Assembly: GCF_020172085.1 (NCBI RefSeq)
Contig: NZ_JAIVAT010000003.1
Span: 992,001 to 1,056,000 of the forward strand
DNA length: 64,000 nt
From: Rossellomorea aquimaris
GTDB lineage: Bacteria; Bacillota; Bacilli; Bacillales; Bacillaceae_B
Reading direction: 5' to 3'
Made by a program: the position numbers and the translations under genes. The notes below the pieces were generated by a model. The model made no database searches, was not told the origin of the DNA, and saw only the letters and a list, made by a program, of their open reading frames with translations. Numbering within the stretch: position 1 is the first letter of the stretch; every line of letters starts with the position of its first letter. Shown one piece after another: positions 8,365 to 16,065 of this stretch.

Positions 8365-8658
8365 ATGGTGTTTCTACTGTTTAGTGTAGAACTCATTTTA
8401 TTTATTACTGGAATATATGGCTTAGGTATATATGAATCCAGGTTGCAGTTATTTATATTTACTGGATTGATCGTCCTCAGTATCGTGTTATTCATCTGGA
8501 CGGTTGTATCCTATCAGAAGAAACAACAGAAGGGACAAAGAACAAATGACTGTTGGGATTGTGCTATTTATTCACCTGACTGTTTGCCGGCTCCGCGAGG
8601 GAATAAATTCGATTGTGATTCACCTGACTGTGACTGTACCCCAGACTGCAGTCCGTAG
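8365..8658 (+). CDS. Membrane protein with Asp-Cys-rich tail
   Basis: A 97-residue protein with two membrane helices (about residues 2-22 and 29-50), a basic loop (KKQQKGQR), and a hydrophilic tail holding all seven Cys. Every Cys is preceded by Asp (for example NDCWDC, SPDC, DSPDCDCTPDC). Such a tail could bind a soft metal or form disulfides. I do not recognise the family. Its place between a CobW metallochaperone (21 nt upstream) and a DUF2085 gene (11 nt downstream) favours metal binding; this is inference. The basic loop suggests both ends face one side of the membrane. Confidence 0.75.
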   Translation: MVFLLFSVELILFITGIYGLGIYESRLQLFIFTGLIVLSIVLFIWTVVSYQKKQQKGQRTNDCWDCAIYSPDCLPAPRGNKFDCDSPDCDCTPDCSP

Positions 8659-8669
8659 GAGGGAAAGAA

Positions 8670-9029
8670 ATGAATGAATGGATCACACTTTCCTTTATGC
8701 CTTGTCACAGAATGCCGGAGAGGTCACTGAATGTGAAAGGTAAACAATTCCCGCTCTGTTTCAGGTGTATGGGGATCCTTTTTGGGATGATCCTGGGAGT
8801 TTCTTTTACATTGTTGTTCTTTCAAGCGTTGACCTTTGTTCATCTATTGATGGCCGTTCTTTTCATCATCCCACTCTTAGTGGATGGATTCACTCAAAAG
8901 TGGGGATGGAGACGGAGTACGAATTTCCTTCGGTTGCTAACAGGACTGCTTTGTGGAATGGGCTTATCGCTGGCGATCGTCATATTGTCTAAATGGGGAG
9001 TCAGCCTCATCATATTAGTAACAAGTTAA
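8670..9029 (+). CDS. DUF2085 membrane protein
   Basis: A 119-residue protein with the DUF2085 signature: CHRMPERSLNVKGKQ followed by LCFRCMGI near the N-terminus, then three or four hydrophobic segments. The CHR...CFRC pattern places two Cys and one His close together at a membrane face, and a metal site has been presumed for the family. Function is not established. ATG 8670 follows GGAGGGAAAGAA. It closes the CobW-led set; no strong hairpin follows before the marR promoter. Confidence 0.85.
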   Translation: MNEWITLSFMPCHRMPERSLNVKGKQFPLCFRCMGILFGMILGVSFTLLFFQALTFVHLLMAVLFIIPLLVDGFTQKWGWRRSTNFLRLLTGLLCGMGLSLAIVILSKWGVSLIILVTS

Positions 9030-9033
9030 ATCA

Positions 9034-9080
9034 TTGACAATCTCTAAAAAAATGTATATTATTTAATAGTTAACTTAGTG
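9034..9080 (+). promoter_or_regulatory. marR promoter with candidate MarR operator
   Basis: TTGACA (9034) and TATTAT (9057) are 17 nt apart, a near-consensus SigA promoter. Directly downstream lies AGTTAACT (9068-9075), a perfect palindrome inside a longer sequence whose reverse strand contains TAAGTTA. TAAGTTA also occurs upstream of the exporter at 9647. Autorepression by the MarR protein encoded at 9116 is inferred. Confidence 0.6.
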
Positions 9081-9115
9081 AAGTATTTATTGAGTGTAAG
9101 AAAGGTCGATTTTTA

Positions 9116-9541
9116 GTGGGAAAAGAATTGTTCGATCTAGAAGGATTATTTAGATCCGTTTTTAGAATGATGAAATCAGATATTCGAACCATCTTTGGAG
9201 AATTCATTTCAAATGGAGAATTTCGCGTTCTTCAACTCATCAGGGAAAATGGTGCATTGAAATCCTCTGAAATTTCTAAGCGTATGGAAGTTTCAGCGAG
9301 TCACATCACCTCCATTACAGATACATTAGTTGAAAAAGGCTATATTACTAGACAGCGGTCGAATGAAGATCGCAGAGTCGTAGAGTTGACTCTCACATCT
9401 CTAGGGGTAGAAGTGCTAGCACAGTGTGAAGAGAAGAAATCACACTATTTTCAGCAGTTATTTCAAACCTTTGACAAAGACGAGATCAACCATCTGATTG
9501 AATTGTTTGAGAAGTTGCTGAATTCATCGGTACGCAAGTAA
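9116..9541 (+). CDS. MarR-family transcriptional regulator
   Basis: A 141-residue winged-helix regulator. Helix-turn-helix residues lie around SSEISKRMEVSASHITSITD and the wing carries RQRSNEDRRVVELTLT, the usual MarR DNA-contact region with Asp-Arg-Arg. MarR dimers repress efflux or stress genes until a ligand or oxidation releases them. The gene starts at GTG 9116. It sits just upstream of, and parallel to, a DHA2 drug exporter, a classic regulator-target pair. A hairpin at 9599-9628 separates them. Confidence 0.92.
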   Translation: MGKELFDLEGLFRSVFRMMKSDIRTIFGEFISNGEFRVLQLIRENGALKSSEISKRMEVSASHITSITDTLVEKGYITRQRSNEDRRVVELTLTSLGVEVLAQCEEKKSHYFQQLFQTFDKDEINHLIELFEKLLNSSVRK

Positions 9542-9598
9542 TCGAATGAGATTAGGTCCTGATCTTCTAAAGAGAAGTGTTGAACAGGAACGAATAAT

Positions 9599-9628
9599 AA
9601 GGGTTGACCTTAAAAGCGGTCATCCCTT
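9599..9628 (+). terminator. Terminator or attenuating hairpin after marR
   Basis: Arms AAGGGTTGACC and GGTCATCCCTT pair in 10 of 11 positions. The following T-rich stretch is weak, so termination may be partial. Confidence 0.55.
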
Positions 9629-9640
9629 CTATTATGCTCA

Positions 9641-9674
9641 TTTACTTAAGTTAGTTAATTATTCATACTATAAA
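9641..9674 (+). promoter_or_regulatory. Exporter promoter region with candidate MarR site
   Basis: TAAGTTAGTTAATTA begins at 9647 and shares TAAGTTA and 12 of 20 aligned bases with the reverse strand of the marR site. TACTAT/TATAAA hexamers follow at 9666-9674, so a bound repressor would cover the -35 region. Confidence 0.45.
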
Positions 9675-9695
9675 TATTAAGGGAGACAGAGAATT

Positions 9696-11315
9696 ATGGA
9701 ACATTTAGAACATCGAAAAAAAGTATTGATCATGATTGCCATTATGTCAGCCATGTTATTCGCAGCATTGAATCAAACCATTGTTGGAACGGCATTGCCT
9801 AAAATCATTTCTGAAATTGGCGGAATGGATTATTATAGCTGGGTCTTTACCATTTTTATGCTGACTAGCTCAGTTACCGCTATATTAGTGGGGAAATTAT
9901 CAGATATGTATGGAAGGAAGCCTTTTATCCTGCTTGGGATTGGTGTCTTCATGATTGGTTCGTTCTTAAACGGACTTTCATCTTCTATTATTCAGTTAAT
10001 CATTTTCAGGGGAATCCAAGGATTCGGAGCCGGAATGATCATGTCTACAGCATTTACCGCTGTAGGAGACTTATTCTCCCCGCGTGAGAGAGGGAAATGG
10101 CAGGGGTTAATGAGCAGTGTGTTTGGTCTTGCAAGTGTATTCGGTCCAACTCTAGGGGGATGGATCGTGGATAACGCCGATTGGCACTGGGTATTCTGGG
10201 TATTCCTTCCCGTTGGGTTCATCGCATTCGGAATGATTTATAAAATGTTTCCTTCCCAAGAGCCGAACAAAGGACTTAAAGTGGATTATTTAGGTTCCGT
10301 CATGTTAACCTTAACGATCATTCCATTATTGCTCGCCTTTACCTGGGGGGGAAGTGATTATGAATGGATTTCTATTCAGATCATTGGATTACTGACATTA
10401 TCGGTTGTAGCACTAGTACTATTCATCATTACGGAAAGAAGAGCAAGTAATCCTGTGCTTCCGCTTCAATTGTTTAAGAACAAGATCTTTACCCTTTCAA
10501 ATATCATTGGTTTCATACTCGGAGCAGGAATGTTTGGGGCCATCATGTATATGCCGTTCTTCATTCAAGGTGTAATGGGTACATCTGCCACTAAATCAGG
10601 ACTTGTCATGATGCCGATGACATTAAGCATGGTGTTTGCAAGTACAATCGGTGGACAAATCATAACAAAGACGGGGAAATATAAATTTCTTGCCCTTATC
10701 GGATTGTTCGTCATGAGTACAGGGATGCTTCTATTATCTTTCATGGATACGGACACTACCAATGCGAGAGCCTTACTCAATATTATAATAGTTGGAACAG
10801 GTCTTGGACTCAGTTTCCCTGTGTTCACACTCACGGTTCAAAATGCCGTACAGCATAAGTTTCTCGGAGTGGCCACAGCTGCTACACAATTGTTCAGACA
10901 AATTGGTGGAACAATTGGAGTAGCCATCATGGGAACGGTGATGAACTCTTCTATGACGTCCAAGATGACGGAGAAAATGTCTTCAGTGAAGGACTCACCT
11001 TTACTTACAGATCCTAAGACCAGTGGAGTGATGAAACAGCTCCAAGATCCTCAGAATATTATGAATGGTGGAAAATTAAAAGAACTTCAATCAACATTAC
11101 CAAAAGAATTCCAAGGAGTATATGCATCGATCTTAGATGGTGTAAGGGAATCTTTAAGTTATGCTTTAACCAATGTGTTCTTCATCGGAGCCATCATTCT
11201 CCTGGTTGGATTCGTACTGACCTTCTTTATGAAGGAGATTCCATTAAGAATGTCAAACAAAGATGTCACAGAAGAAGAAAAAGAAGCGAAACTTAAAGAA
11301 GCTTCCAATCATTAA
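9696..11315 (+). CDS. MFS drug exporter, DHA2 (EmrB/QacA) family, 14 helices
   Basis: A 539-residue transporter with about 14 membrane segments. Signatures are LNQTIVGTALPKI in helix 1, GKLSDMYGRKP (motif A), RGIQGFGAGMIMS (motif B) and GLASVFGPTLGGWIVD (motif C of antiporters). It should expel lipophilic drugs or dyes in exchange for protons. A long extracytosolic loop (about residues 425-475) lies before the last helix, as in the LmrB/Mdr type. ATG follows AAGGGAGACAGAGAATT. Control by the adjacent MarR gene is likely. Confidence 0.92.
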   Translation: MEHLEHRKKVLIMIAIMSAMLFAALNQTIVGTALPKIISEIGGMDYYSWVFTIFMLTSSVTAILVGKLSDMYGRKPFILLGIGVFMIGSFLNGLSSSIIQLIIFRGIQGFGAGMIMSTAFTAVGDLFSPRERGKWQGLMSSVFGLASVFGPTLGGWIVDNADWHWVFWVFLPVGFIAFGMIYKMFPSQEPNKGLKVDYLGSVMLTLTIIPLLLAFTWGGSDYEWISIQIIGLLTLSVVALVLFIITERRASNPVLPLQLFKNKIFTLSNIIGFILGAGMFGAIMYMPFFIQGVMGTSATKSGLVMMPMTLSMVFASTIGGQIITKTGKYKFLALIGLFVMSTGMLLLSFMDTDTTNARALLNIIIVGTGLGLSFPVFTLTVQNAVQHKFLGVATAATQLFRQIGGTIGVAIMGTVMNSSMTSKMTEKMSSVKDSPLLTDPKTSGVMKQLQDPQNIMNGGKLKELQSTLPKEFQGVYASILDGVRESLSYALTNVFFIGAIILLVGFVLTFFMKEIPLRMSNKDVTEEEKEAKLKEASNH

Positions 11316-11330
11316 TATCCAACTATAATA

Positions 11331-11366
11331 AAAGGGTAAACCTCGATGTACAGAGGTTTACCCTTT
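11331..11366. terminator. Bidirectional terminator
   Basis: AAAGGGTAAACCTC and GAGGTTTACCCTTT form a 14-bp stem between the exporter and the convergent zinc-ribbon gene. Confidence 0.9.
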
Positions 11367-11372
11367 ACTTTA

Positions 11373-11618
11373 TTACATGGTGCTTTCTCCAAATTTTTTG
11401 AATGTCATTTCATCTTCAACAAGTCCGCAGGCTGCACATTGAACTTTTAATTCAGGTCCGTTGTAAGCGAGGTGAAATGGATCGAGTTGACCTTGCTCAT
11501 AACTTTGAACGACCTCTCCGGAAGCAGGATCAAGTTTCACACTCTGTGGTACTTGTTGTATAATATTGAATCGAGTGCGATTCGTTTTACAGCTAGGGCA
11601 GCGATAGGGTGTAGTCAT
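11373..11618 (-). CDS. Small zinc-ribbon protein
   Basis: An 81-residue protein with CPSC near the N-terminus and CAAC near residue 64, a four-cysteine zinc ribbon. The middle part is polar and has no catalytic motif I know. The start at 11618 follows AGAAAGGTGATATCA; the frame stays open 51 codons upstream but without a ribosome site, and it would cover the divergent gene at 11690. I do not recognise the family; nucleic-acid or protein binding is the usual role of such ribbons. Confidence 0.75.
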   Translation of the reverse strand: MTTPYRCPSCKTNRTRFNIIQQVPQSVKLDPASGEVVQSYEQGQLDPFHLAYNGPELKVQCAACGLVEDEMTFKKFGESTM

Positions 11619-11689
11619 TGATATCACCTTTCTTCGTTTTTTTCTAGTATGCTTAAATACTAAACTTTTTATGTAAAGGATGTTTGAAT

Positions 11690-11971
11690 ATGTCGGAAGT
11701 ATTCGGTAATCTGCTGAAATCCTATAGACAAATATGGAAAAATCGGATTTTACCTGAAGGAGACGCTTCACCAGAACAAATTTTGAAAGAAGCCATTAAA
11801 CGTGAACTCGAAGATGCGAATAGTCATCCAAGGGTGCGTAAGTCCATGAATGATAAATATTTTACAGCCACAAAGAGGATTGCTGACTCAAGCTTATCGA
11901 ATGATGATAAAGTCGGATTAATTGAAATACATATAGAGGTTGCCGAGCAATTAATTAAAGTACGGGGTTGA
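11690..11971 (+). CDS. Hypothetical cytosolic protein, 93 aa
   Basis: A mostly helical, charged protein ([19 protein letters not shown] at the start) with no membrane segment, Cys or known motif. ATG 11690 follows AAAGGATGTTTGAAT. It is divergent from the zinc-ribbon gene; the 71-nt gap contains TAGTAT/ATACTA arms at 11645-11662. I cannot assign a function. Confidence 0.65.
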   Translation: MSEVFGNLLKSYRQIWKNRILPEGDASPEQILKEAIKRELEDANSHPRVRKSMNDKYFTATKRIADSSLSNDDKVGLIEIHIEVAEQLIKVRG

Positions 11972-12007
11972 AAAGGGACAGATTGAAATGGATTTCGAGC
12001 AATTTTC

Positions 12008-12036
12008 TTTTCTGTATACCTATATAGGTATATAAT
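12008..12036 (+). promoter_or_regulatory. Promoter with 18-bp perfect palindrome, CsoR/CstR-like operator
   Basis: TATACCTATATAGGTATA (12015-12032) is a perfect dyad that overlaps the start of TATAAT (12031-12036). Its ATACC...GGTAT arms resemble operators of CsoR-family repressors (copper CsoR, persulfide CstR), which often control rhodanese genes. The downstream gene is rhodanese-like. No csoR/cstR gene lies in this window. The match to the family operator is from memory. Confidence 0.55.
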
Positions 12037-12068
12037 GTAGGTATTCATATTAAAAGGGTGATGTCAGT

Positions 12069-12428
12069 ATGCCAGTACTAATTTTATTACTAGTCAGTGT
12101 GTTTTCATATATGATGTACTATCGATATTTTCCGGTAAGAACAAGACAGTGGTTCTCTCGAGAAGTGACGTCGGAACATATTGTAGTCGACGTCAGGGAT
12201 TATCAAGACTCTTCCAAAGGAGATTGCGATGATGTAGTTGCCTTACCTTGTGGGTATATTAGAAGATATTTCAGTGATATTCCTGAAGGACCTTTGCTCG
12301 TGATGGGGAGCAACCTTATAGAATGTAATGTAGGCGTGAGGCAATTAAAACGACTTGGATTCAATGTAGAGGGATACTTGATCATTGTTTCTGACAAAAA
12401 ATGTAATGAATACCTTTCTTTAGGGTGA
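12069..12428 (+). CDS. Membrane-anchored rhodanese-like protein without the active-site Cys
   Basis: A 119-residue protein with an N-terminal membrane helix (PVLILLLVSVFSYMMYY) and a short rhodanese-like domain: IVVDVRDYQD at the start and QLKRLGFNVEGY at the end. By alignment to the usual loop before the final helix, the catalytic Cys position is Gly in LLVMGSNLIEC; a Cys is found six residues later. Sulfur transfer by the usual mechanism is therefore unlikely, unless that later Cys serves. The palindrome at its promoter suggests sulfur or copper responsive control. ATG follows AAAGGGTGATGTCAGT. Confidence 0.7.
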   Translation: MPVLILLLVSVFSYMMYYRYFPVRTRQWFSREVTSEHIVVDVRDYQDSSKGDCDDVVALPCGYIRRYFSDIPEGPLLVMGSNLIECNVGVRQLKRLGFNVEGYLIIVSDKKCNEYLSLG

Positions 12429-12747
12429 AATCCTTCATTCTTTGAAACGTGACTGTAACATTAGTTACATTATCTAAGCTGTTTAAAACCTGTCAAGAAT
12501 CATATACCGGTAATAATTAGTCGCTGAACCCAATTCGTTCTCCTATTGGAAATGTAAGTAAATCAAATAAAATGGCTTTTCTCCCTACTAGAATCAGTGG
12601 TTACTATAGTACTATAGAAAAATTGTCTTTCAAAATAGAACAATTGATTTCTAGTTTCCAAGTTCTCCCGTAAATGTAACAAAAACAGGGTGGTATGATG
12701 AATGTGCAGCACAGAAAAACACATTCACTAAGGAGGAATTCATTTTT
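12429..12747. other. 319-bp intergenic region
   Basis: No gene is visible. It holds a small dyad GTAAC-ATTA-GTTAC (12455-12468) with no T run, then AT-rich sequence. A possible -10 TATGAT (12694) with upstream TGG precedes the CAP-protein gene; the -35 is poor. The strong AAGGAGGAATT site at about 12732 belongs to that gene. Confidence 0.6.
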
Positions 12748-13560
12748 ATGAATAAGAAAATGATGGTTTCAACAGCAACAGCATTAACATTATTAGCAAC
12801 TCCATTCGCAGCAGGTAAAGCTGACGCTGCAGCACCATGTCCATCTCAAGATAAGGTCGTTCAACAAGCGAACGCATTTAAATATAATGGAAATCAAGAA
12901 GATCTTAATAAATTTGTACAAGATGTTCTATCAAAATATCAAATCGATGGTAAGAATATCAATGTTCAAGAATTATTGAAGGGGCAGGCACCAGAAGCTA
13001 AAGCAGAAGCTCCTGCACCAGCAAATGAAGCGCCAAAAGCAGATGCACCTAAGCAAGAAGCACCAAAAGCAGAAGCTCCTGCTCCAGAAGCAGAAGCTCC
13101 AAAGGCAGAAGCACAAGCACCTGCTCCAGCTGCAAATGAGCAACAACAACAATCAGAACAAGCAACTGAACAGTCTGGTCAATTAAGCCAGTTCGAACAG
13201 CAAGTAGTAGAGTTAACAAACCAAGAGCGTGCAAAACAAGGACTTCCTGCGCTTAAAGTAGATGCAGAACTAAGCAAAGTGGCACGTGAGAAGTCTCGTG
13301 ATATGCAAGCGAACAACTACTTCTCTCACACAAGCCCTACGTACGGTTCACCATTCGACATGATGAAGCAGTTTGGTATTGAATACAGCTCTGCAGGTGA
13401 AAACATCGCCATGGGTCAAAAGACTCCGGAAGAGGTAGTACAAGCTTGGATGAACAGTGAAGGTCACCGTAAAAATATCATGAGCTCAAACTACACTCAC
13501 ATCGGTGTGGGATATGTAGAAAATGGTAACTACTGGACTCAACAATTCATCGGTAAATAA
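12748..13560 (+). CDS. Secreted CAP/SCP-domain protein (YkwD-like)
   Basis: A 270-residue exported protein. A signal peptide (to about residue 27, KADAAA) is followed by a short domain with one Cys, then an Ala/Pro/Glu/Lys-rich linker with repeats of the type APKAEAPAPEAEAPK (residues about 83-135), a Gln-rich segment, and a C-terminal CAP domain (about 150-270). CAP residues visible include ELTNQERAKQGL, NNYFSHTSP, GENIAMG and MNSEGHRKNIM. The linker suggests passage through the cell wall. Function of bacterial CAP proteins is unsettled. Codon use in the linker is repetitive, so length may vary between strains. Confidence 0.9.
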   Translation: MNKKMMVSTATALTLLATPFAAGKADAAAPCPSQDKVVQQANAFKYNGNQEDLNKFVQDVLSKYQIDGKNINVQELLKGQAPEAKAEAPAPANEAPKADAPKQEAPKAEAPAPEAEAPKAEAQAPAPAANEQQQQSEQATEQSGQLSQFEQQVVELTNQERAKQGLPALKVDAELSKVAREKSRDMQANNYFSHTSPTYGSPFDMMKQFGIEYSSAGENIAMGQKTPEEVVQAWMNSEGHRKNIMSSNYTHIGVGYVENGNYWTQQFIGK

Positions 13561-13576
13561 TCTCATTTGTTTAAAG

Positions 13577-13607
13577 AAACAGTCTCTCTTGGAGAGGCTG
13601 TTTTTTT
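13577..13607 (+). terminator. Terminator after the CAP-protein gene
   Basis: AACAGTCTCTC and GAGAGGCTGTT arms with a TTG loop, followed by seven T. Confidence 0.9.
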
Positions 13608-13741
13608 ATTTTCCCCAAATTAAAAAATGTCATCCTGAATCTGTCAATTTGCAACTATTTATCCAATCATTTAAGAGCTTACATTTGCAATTCGGGAAAA
13701 TCCTTCTTACTATTGAAATATAACGAGTACGTGGAGTGAAC

Positions 13742-14518
13742 ATGATGAATGATAAAGTTGTTTTAATAACAGGGGGATCCAAGGGGATTGGACGGCAGAC
13801 TGTCGAAGAGTTTTCCAAACAAGGGTACACAATTATCCTTAACTATAGAAGTAATGATGAATTCGTAGAAGAATTGGTATCTGACTTAGCCAAACGATAT
13901 ACCAACACCATCATCCCGATAAAGGGGGATGTTTCCGTTCCGGAAGAATGTGAACGGATGGCAGTGGAAATCTGGAATAAGGTGGAAAGCGTTGACATAT
14001 TAATTCACAACGCAGGGCCGTATGTCAAAGAAAGAAAATCCTTTGCCGATTATTCACCTGAAGAGTGGAATTATATCGTGAATGGGAACTTGAATAGTGT
14101 ATTTTACTTATCAAGGTTATTGATACCAAAGATGCGGGAAAAAAAGTGGGGCAGGATCATCACGTTTGGATATGATCGGGTAGAATCAGCTCCGGGTTGG
14201 ATTTATCGTTCTGCTTTCGCAGCGGCTAAAGCTGGACTTGCTTCCTTCACTAAAACCATTTCAATCGAGGAAGCACACAACGGGATAACGGCAAATATGG
14301 TCTGTCCAGGGGATATCGTAGGTGAGTGGAAGGAAAAGGGGATCAGCTTGGCGAAAGAACACCATGACCCCAAAACCCCGGTTGGCCGACCGGGTTCTGG
14401 GGAGGACCTCGCAAGGATCATTTCGTTTCTTTGTCAGGAAGACTCAGATTTCATTACAGGATCTATCATACCGGTAACAGGTGGCAAGGATGTCCTGGGC
14501 AAGGTGTTCCATCAATAA
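13742..14518 (+). CDS. SDR-fold protein with Phe in place of the catalytic Tyr
   Basis: A 258-residue Rossmann protein of the short-chain dehydrogenase/reductase superfamily. Cofactor motif TGGSKGIG, the NAG motif (LIHNAGPYV) and the C-terminal PVTGG are intact. The active-site motif YxxxK reads FAAAK (codon TTC), and the usual Ser before it is not apparent in GRIITFGYDR. Lys is kept. Normal hydride transfer with Tyr as acid is thus doubtful; the protein may bind NAD(P)H without classic catalysis, or use the nearby Tyr. GGAG at 13733 supports ATG 13742 or 13745 over the upstream GTG at 13736. Confidence 0.85.
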   Translation: MMNDKVVLITGGSKGIGRQTVEEFSKQGYTIILNYRSNDEFVEELVSDLAKRYTNTIIPIKGDVSVPEECERMAVEIWNKVESVDILIHNAGPYVKERKSFADYSPEEWNYIVNGNLNSVFYLSRLLIPKMREKKWGRIITFGYDRVESAPGWIYRSAFAAAKAGLASFTKTISIEEAHNGITANMVCPGDIVGEWKEKGISLAKEHHDPKTPVGRPGSGEDLARIISFLCQEDSDFITGSIIPVTGGKDVLGKVFHQ

Positions 14519-14545
14519 AGAGCCACGGCACCGCCGTGGCTCTTT
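14517..14545. terminator. Bidirectional terminator
   Basis: AAAGAGCCACGGC and GCCGTGGCTCTTT form a 13-bp stem. It overlaps the SDR stop codon and also faces the convergent MATE gene. Confidence 0.9.
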
Positions 14546-14556
14546 CAGTCAATACC

Positions 14557-15915
14557 CTATGAATGCATAATTTTTTTGTATTTTTTCTGTATAAAGAGTA
14601 GCCTCCCTGATAAGGTGATGGCGCCTGCCGTTAAGCCAGACGTCAGTCCAAGCCAATAGCCATAAGGACCGAAATCCGTATAATTTGCAAGGATGTACCC
14701 TAAAGGTAAGCCGATCACCCAGTAAGATATGAGTGCCATCACAAAGGTGATATTGACATCTTTATACCCTCTAAGGGCCCCTTGGACAGGTGCCTGGATC
14801 GCATCCGAAAGTTGGAAAAATACTGCATATAATAAGAAATGTGCCGTTAACTTCAATACATAGGCATCATCTGAATAAATGTTTGCAATATCTGATCGGA
14901 AAACGAGTAAAATCACCCCATAAAAGACGGCAAGGAGCAGTGCGAAGCCTACACCCATCCAACTATAGGTCTTTGCATCCCCGAGTCTCTTACCTCCAAC
15001 TTCAAATCCAACCACGATGGTCAAAGCCATAGAAATGCTCAGGGGGATCATATAAAGGAAAGAGGCAAAATTGATGGCAGCCTGGTGAGCAGCGATCACG
15101 ACAGTATCATAATGGCTCATTAATAAGGTAACGGCTGAAAAAATACTTACTTCAAAGAAAATGGATAAACCGATAGGGACACCGATGACAAATAGCTCTT
15201 TCCATTTTGAAAGGTCGGGCTTATGAATGGTCCGGAAGATAAAATATTGACTGAATGGTCTTTTCGTGTGGATCACCCAAAAAGCAATTAAAGCTATGAT
15301 CCAATAAGTGATGGCAGAAGCAACCCCTGCTCCCACTCCTCCAAGTGCAGGAAACCCCATTTCACCGAAGATGAGGAGATAATTGAATATTACGTTTATC
15401 GGAAGAGAAAGAAGAGTGATGAACATGGTGACCCTCGTCATCCCGAGCGCATCGATAAATGATCGCAAGACGTTATAGATAAAGAGAGGGATCATTCCGA
15501 ATGAAAGGGCTATTAAATAATCCCTGGCGACGATTCTTACTCCTTCCTCAAGATTCATTTCATTGAGGATCGGTTTAAGGACAATTCCTCCGGCCACCAT
15601 AACGATAATGGATAATGCAATCGCAGCATATACACCTTGAAGGACGGTGTCAGGCACATTTTTCTTGTTTCCACCACCAATCAGTTGAGCGACAATGGGG
15701 GTCACCGCCAGAAGAATGCCGCTTAGTCCTGTAAATATTGGGACCCATAGGGAAGACCCGATGGCAACTCCTGCAAGATCGGCGGGTGAATACTTGCCTG
15801 ACATGATTGTGTCGAAGAAATTCATGGCAAACATCCCAAGCTGGGTGACCAGGATGGGAAACAATATGATGGATAGTTGTTTGATTTTATCTTTGAATGT
15901 ATGGGTCTCTCTCAT
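14557..15915 (-). CDS. MATE-family multidrug/cation antiporter
   Basis: A 452-residue protein with twelve membrane segments in two related halves. The NorM-type start LFPILVTQLGMFAMNFFDTIMSG, the GLSGILLAVTPIVAQLIGGG segment, and the second-half counterpart QAAINFASFLYMIPLSIS are visible. It should export cationic drugs or metabolites with Na+ or H+ influx. ATG 15915 follows AGGAGGAATTCATATT. It is monocistronic between convergent and divergent neighbours. Confidence 0.93.
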   Translation of the reverse strand: MRETHTFKDKIKQLSIILFPILVTQLGMFAMNFFDTIMSGKYSPADLAGVAIGSSLWVPIFTGLSGILLAVTPIVAQLIGGGNKKNVPDTVLQGVYAAIALSIIVMVAGGIVLKPILNEMNLEEGVRIVARDYLIALSFGMIPLFIYNVLRSFIDALGMTRVTMFITLLSLPINVIFNYLLIFGEMGFPALGGVGAGVASAITYWIIALIAFWVIHTKRPFSQYFIFRTIHKPDLSKWKELFVIGVPIGLSIFFEVSIFSAVTLLMSHYDTVVIAAHQAAINFASFLYMIPLSISMALTIVVGFEVGGKRLGDAKTYSWMGVGFALLLAVFYGVILLVFRSDIANIYSDDAYVLKLTAHFLLYAVFFQLSDAIQAPVQGALRGYKDVNITFVMALISYWVIGLPLGYILANYTDFGPYGYWLGLTSGLTAGAITLSGRLLFIQKKYKKIMHS

Positions 15916-16065
15916 AATATGAATTCCTCCTGGATTCCTTCGGGTAGCGAATCAACTTTTCACTATCATACTGTACCATATTTTCAAGAGGAAAGAGTGG
16001 GTGAATTTACTTATGAACGATAATACTCTTAAGGCACAATGCATAGAAACTGGTGGGAGAAAGTC

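Noticed and set aside
13049-13234. Minus-strand Leu-rich frame opposite the CAP-protein linker
   Set aside because: It is the complement of Ala/Pro/Glu repeat codons, a composition artefact.
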